Source: Crocinitomix sp044361315
GTDB taxonomy: Bacteria > Bacteroidota > Bacteroidia > Flavobacteriales_D > Crocinitomicaceae
Length of the DNA stretch: 64,000 bases
NCBI GenBank assembly: GCA_044361315.1
Contig: JBIKJA010000001.1
Coordinates: 186,001-250,000 of the forward strand
Direction of reading: 5' to 3'
Program-made: the position numbers and the translations under genes
Notes under the pieces: generated by a model
Told to the model about the DNA's origin: nothing
The model's database searches: none
What the model saw: only the letters and a program-made list of their open reading frames with translations
Part shown: piece after piece, positions 62,830-64,000 of the stretch
Layout of the letters: each line of letters starts with the position of its first letter
Position numbering within the stretch: the stretch's first letter is position 1

Positions 62830-64000
62830 ATGAAAAAAATAGTTCTGATTGCATTTTGTTTTACTGTTTACTCTTCGTTTGGCCAGCTCCAAGGTGGAAG
62901 TATTACTGGAAACATGGAGGCTAATGTTCAATATTTGAATACAGATACGTTGATAGGTGCTTTTGCTCCTGATCAGAAAGTTGTAATCAATTCATATATG
63001 AACGTTAATTATTCGGTTAACAAGTTTAGGGCGGGAATTCGACTTGAGAGTTATTTGCCTGCAATTGCGGGGTATCCAGCTTTTTATTCGGGGTCAGGAA
63101 TTCCTTTTCGCTTTTTCCAATATGCTTCGGATGAAATTACTGTCACTGTAGGTAATTTTTACGATCAATTTGGAAGTGGATTAATTTTTAGATCATACGA
63201 AGAGCGAGCATTAGGCTTGGATAATGCTATGGAAGGTGCAAGCCTTCGTTTTGCGCCTAAAAAGGGGGTTGAATTGAAAGGATTGATAGGTCGTCAGCGG
63301 GTGAATTTTGTGGATGGTAATCTGTTCAATTCTGATGGTACGGTGCGCGGTATAGACGCATCACTTAATTTAAATGATTTAATCCCAGGATTTGATGAAT
63401 CAGATTTCAAAATCTCCATTGGTGGTAGTTTGGTCAGTCGTTATCAATCGGTTGCCAATGACACACTTATCCTCCCAAAAAATGTGGGATCGTATGGTGC
63501 GCGTATCGATATGCGTTACAAACGCTTTTATTTAAATGGAGAATACGTTCACAAAGAAAATGATCCAAACGCCCTCAATAATTACATCTATAATTCGGGA
63601 CATGGGGCAATTTTCAATCTAGGTTATTCTCAAAAAGGACTTGGAATTATTTTAACCGGCAAATCGTTGGATAATATGGCCTTCCGTTCGGATAGATCGA
63701 TATTAGGAAATCAAGCATTTATCAACTATTTACCTGCAACAAGTAATAATCATACCTATAACTTGCCAGGAACCTTGTATCCATACGCAACCAATCTGAA
63801 GGGAGAAGTTGCTTACCAATTAGATGTATTATACAAATTAGCTAAAGGAACATTTTTAGGAGGAAAATATGGAACCGATTTGCATTTGAATGTATCAGTA
63901 GCGACAGATTACAATAAAGATTACGAAACACCTGATTGGAAGAAAAATCGAATTTCATACGTGGCAAGGCCATTTGACGGAACAGATAGTTTGTACAATT
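62830..64000 (+). CDS. DUF6029 family outer-membrane protein (partial, runs off the end)
   Basis: About 390 codons are visible; the frame is open to the end of the window. Signal peptide at 1-19 (MKKIVLIAFCFTVYSSFG), then QLQGGSITGNMEANVQYLN, the usual start of DUF6029 proteins. The rest alternates polar and aromatic strand-like segments: YASDEITVTVGNFYDQFGSG, LIFRSYEERALGLDNAMEG and KYGTDLHLNVSVATDYNKDY. It is an outer-membrane beta-barrel of unknown role. It commonly neighbours a TlpA-like or Omp28-like thioredoxin gene in Bacteroidota, as here. Confidence 0.83.
   Translation, partial: MKKIVLIAFCFTVYSSFGQLQGGSITGNMEANVQYLNTDTLIGAFAPDQKVVINSYMNVNYSVNKFRAGIRLESYLPAIAGYPAFYSGSGIPFRFFQYASDEITVTVGNFYDQFGSGLIFRSYEERALGLDNAMEGASLRFAPKKGVELKGLIGRQRVNFVDGNLFNSDGTVRGIDASLNLNDLIPGFDESDFKISIGGSLVSRYQSVANDTLILPKNVGSYGARIDMRYKRFYLNGEYVHKENDPNALNNYIYNSGHGAIFNLGYSQKGLGIILTGKSLDNMAFRSDRSILGNQAFINYLPATSNNHTYNLPGTLYPYATNLKGEVAYQLDVLYKLAKGTFLGGKYGTDLHLNVSVATDYNKDYETPDWKKNRISYVARPFDGTDSLYN

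Overview
The window is AT-rich chromosomal DNA from a member of the Bacteroidota, most likely order Flavobacteriales. The signs are type IX secretion (T9SS) proteins (SprA, a PorP/SprF protein, two type-A and three type-B C-terminal sorting domains), ASPIC/UnbV lipoproteins, DUF3098, an SDR-type threonine dehydrogenase, and promoters of the Bacteroidota TTG / TAnnTTTG type with little Shine-Dalgarno signal. I assign no genus. I saw no rRNA, tRNA, CRISPR array, insertion sequence or phage gene. Most of the window is ordinary core and surface-protein chromosome.

Layout. 1-5.3 kb: pyruvate dehydrogenase E1 beta, a GNAT-like protein, a DUF2279 protein, dusB and a PorP/SprF protein. 5.3-7.7 kb: a PKD/type-B sorted surface protein paired with PorP/SprF. 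8-14 kb: membrane pyrophosphatase with an unusual Cys-rich tail, cysS, a YwqK/MORN-like protein, and threonine dehydrogenase. 14.3-16.6 kb: tyrosine catabolism (homogentisate dioxygenase, HPPD), divergent from threonine dehydrogenase. 16.8-21.7 kb: YceI lipoprotein, then ftsX, DUF3098, uppP, truB, a polyprenyl synthase and a small lipoprotein on the plus strand. 22-30.6 kb: a 1280-residue SBBP/PKD adhesin-like protein, a TonB-C-like orphan, 3-hydroxyanthranilate dioxygenase and a 1027-residue FN3/type-A sorted protein. 30.8-39.4 kb: two intact ASPIC/UnbV FG-GAP lipoproteins around a tetrad-deficient SDR, plus a decayed third copy. 39.5-44.6 kb: a GH3-like/serine hydrolase fusion lipoprotein and a choice-of-anchor-L type-B protein. 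44.8-49.4 kb: M23 peptidase, MMPL transporter and a second polyprenyl synthase. 49.4-60.1 kb: a tight minus-strand unit maeB-ruvA-sprA-GNAT. 60.4-64 kb: sirtuin, type-A sorted protein, TlpA-like thioredoxin and a DUF6029 protein running off the end.

How the genes fit together. Envelope and secretion dominate: SprA forms the T9SS outer-membrane channel, PorP/SprF proteins partner with type-B sorted cargo, and five cargo proteins are encoded here. FtsX, UppP, the M23 peptidase and two polyprenyl synthases serve cell-wall and isoprenoid-carrier functions. Amino-acid catabolism is represented by threonine, tyrosine and kynurenine-branch enzymes.

The most unusual items are the 77-residue, 8-cysteine tail on the pyrophosphatase, two copies of an intergenic palindromic repeat that share the same one-base bulge, a long inverted repeat in the leader of one ASPIC/UnbV gene, a perfect palindrome upstream of 3-hydroxyanthranilate dioxygenase, a likely leaderless polyprenyl synthase mRNA, and the ASPIC/UnbV pseudogene with a traceable decay path. 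I did not find a convincing wholly new multi-gene system.
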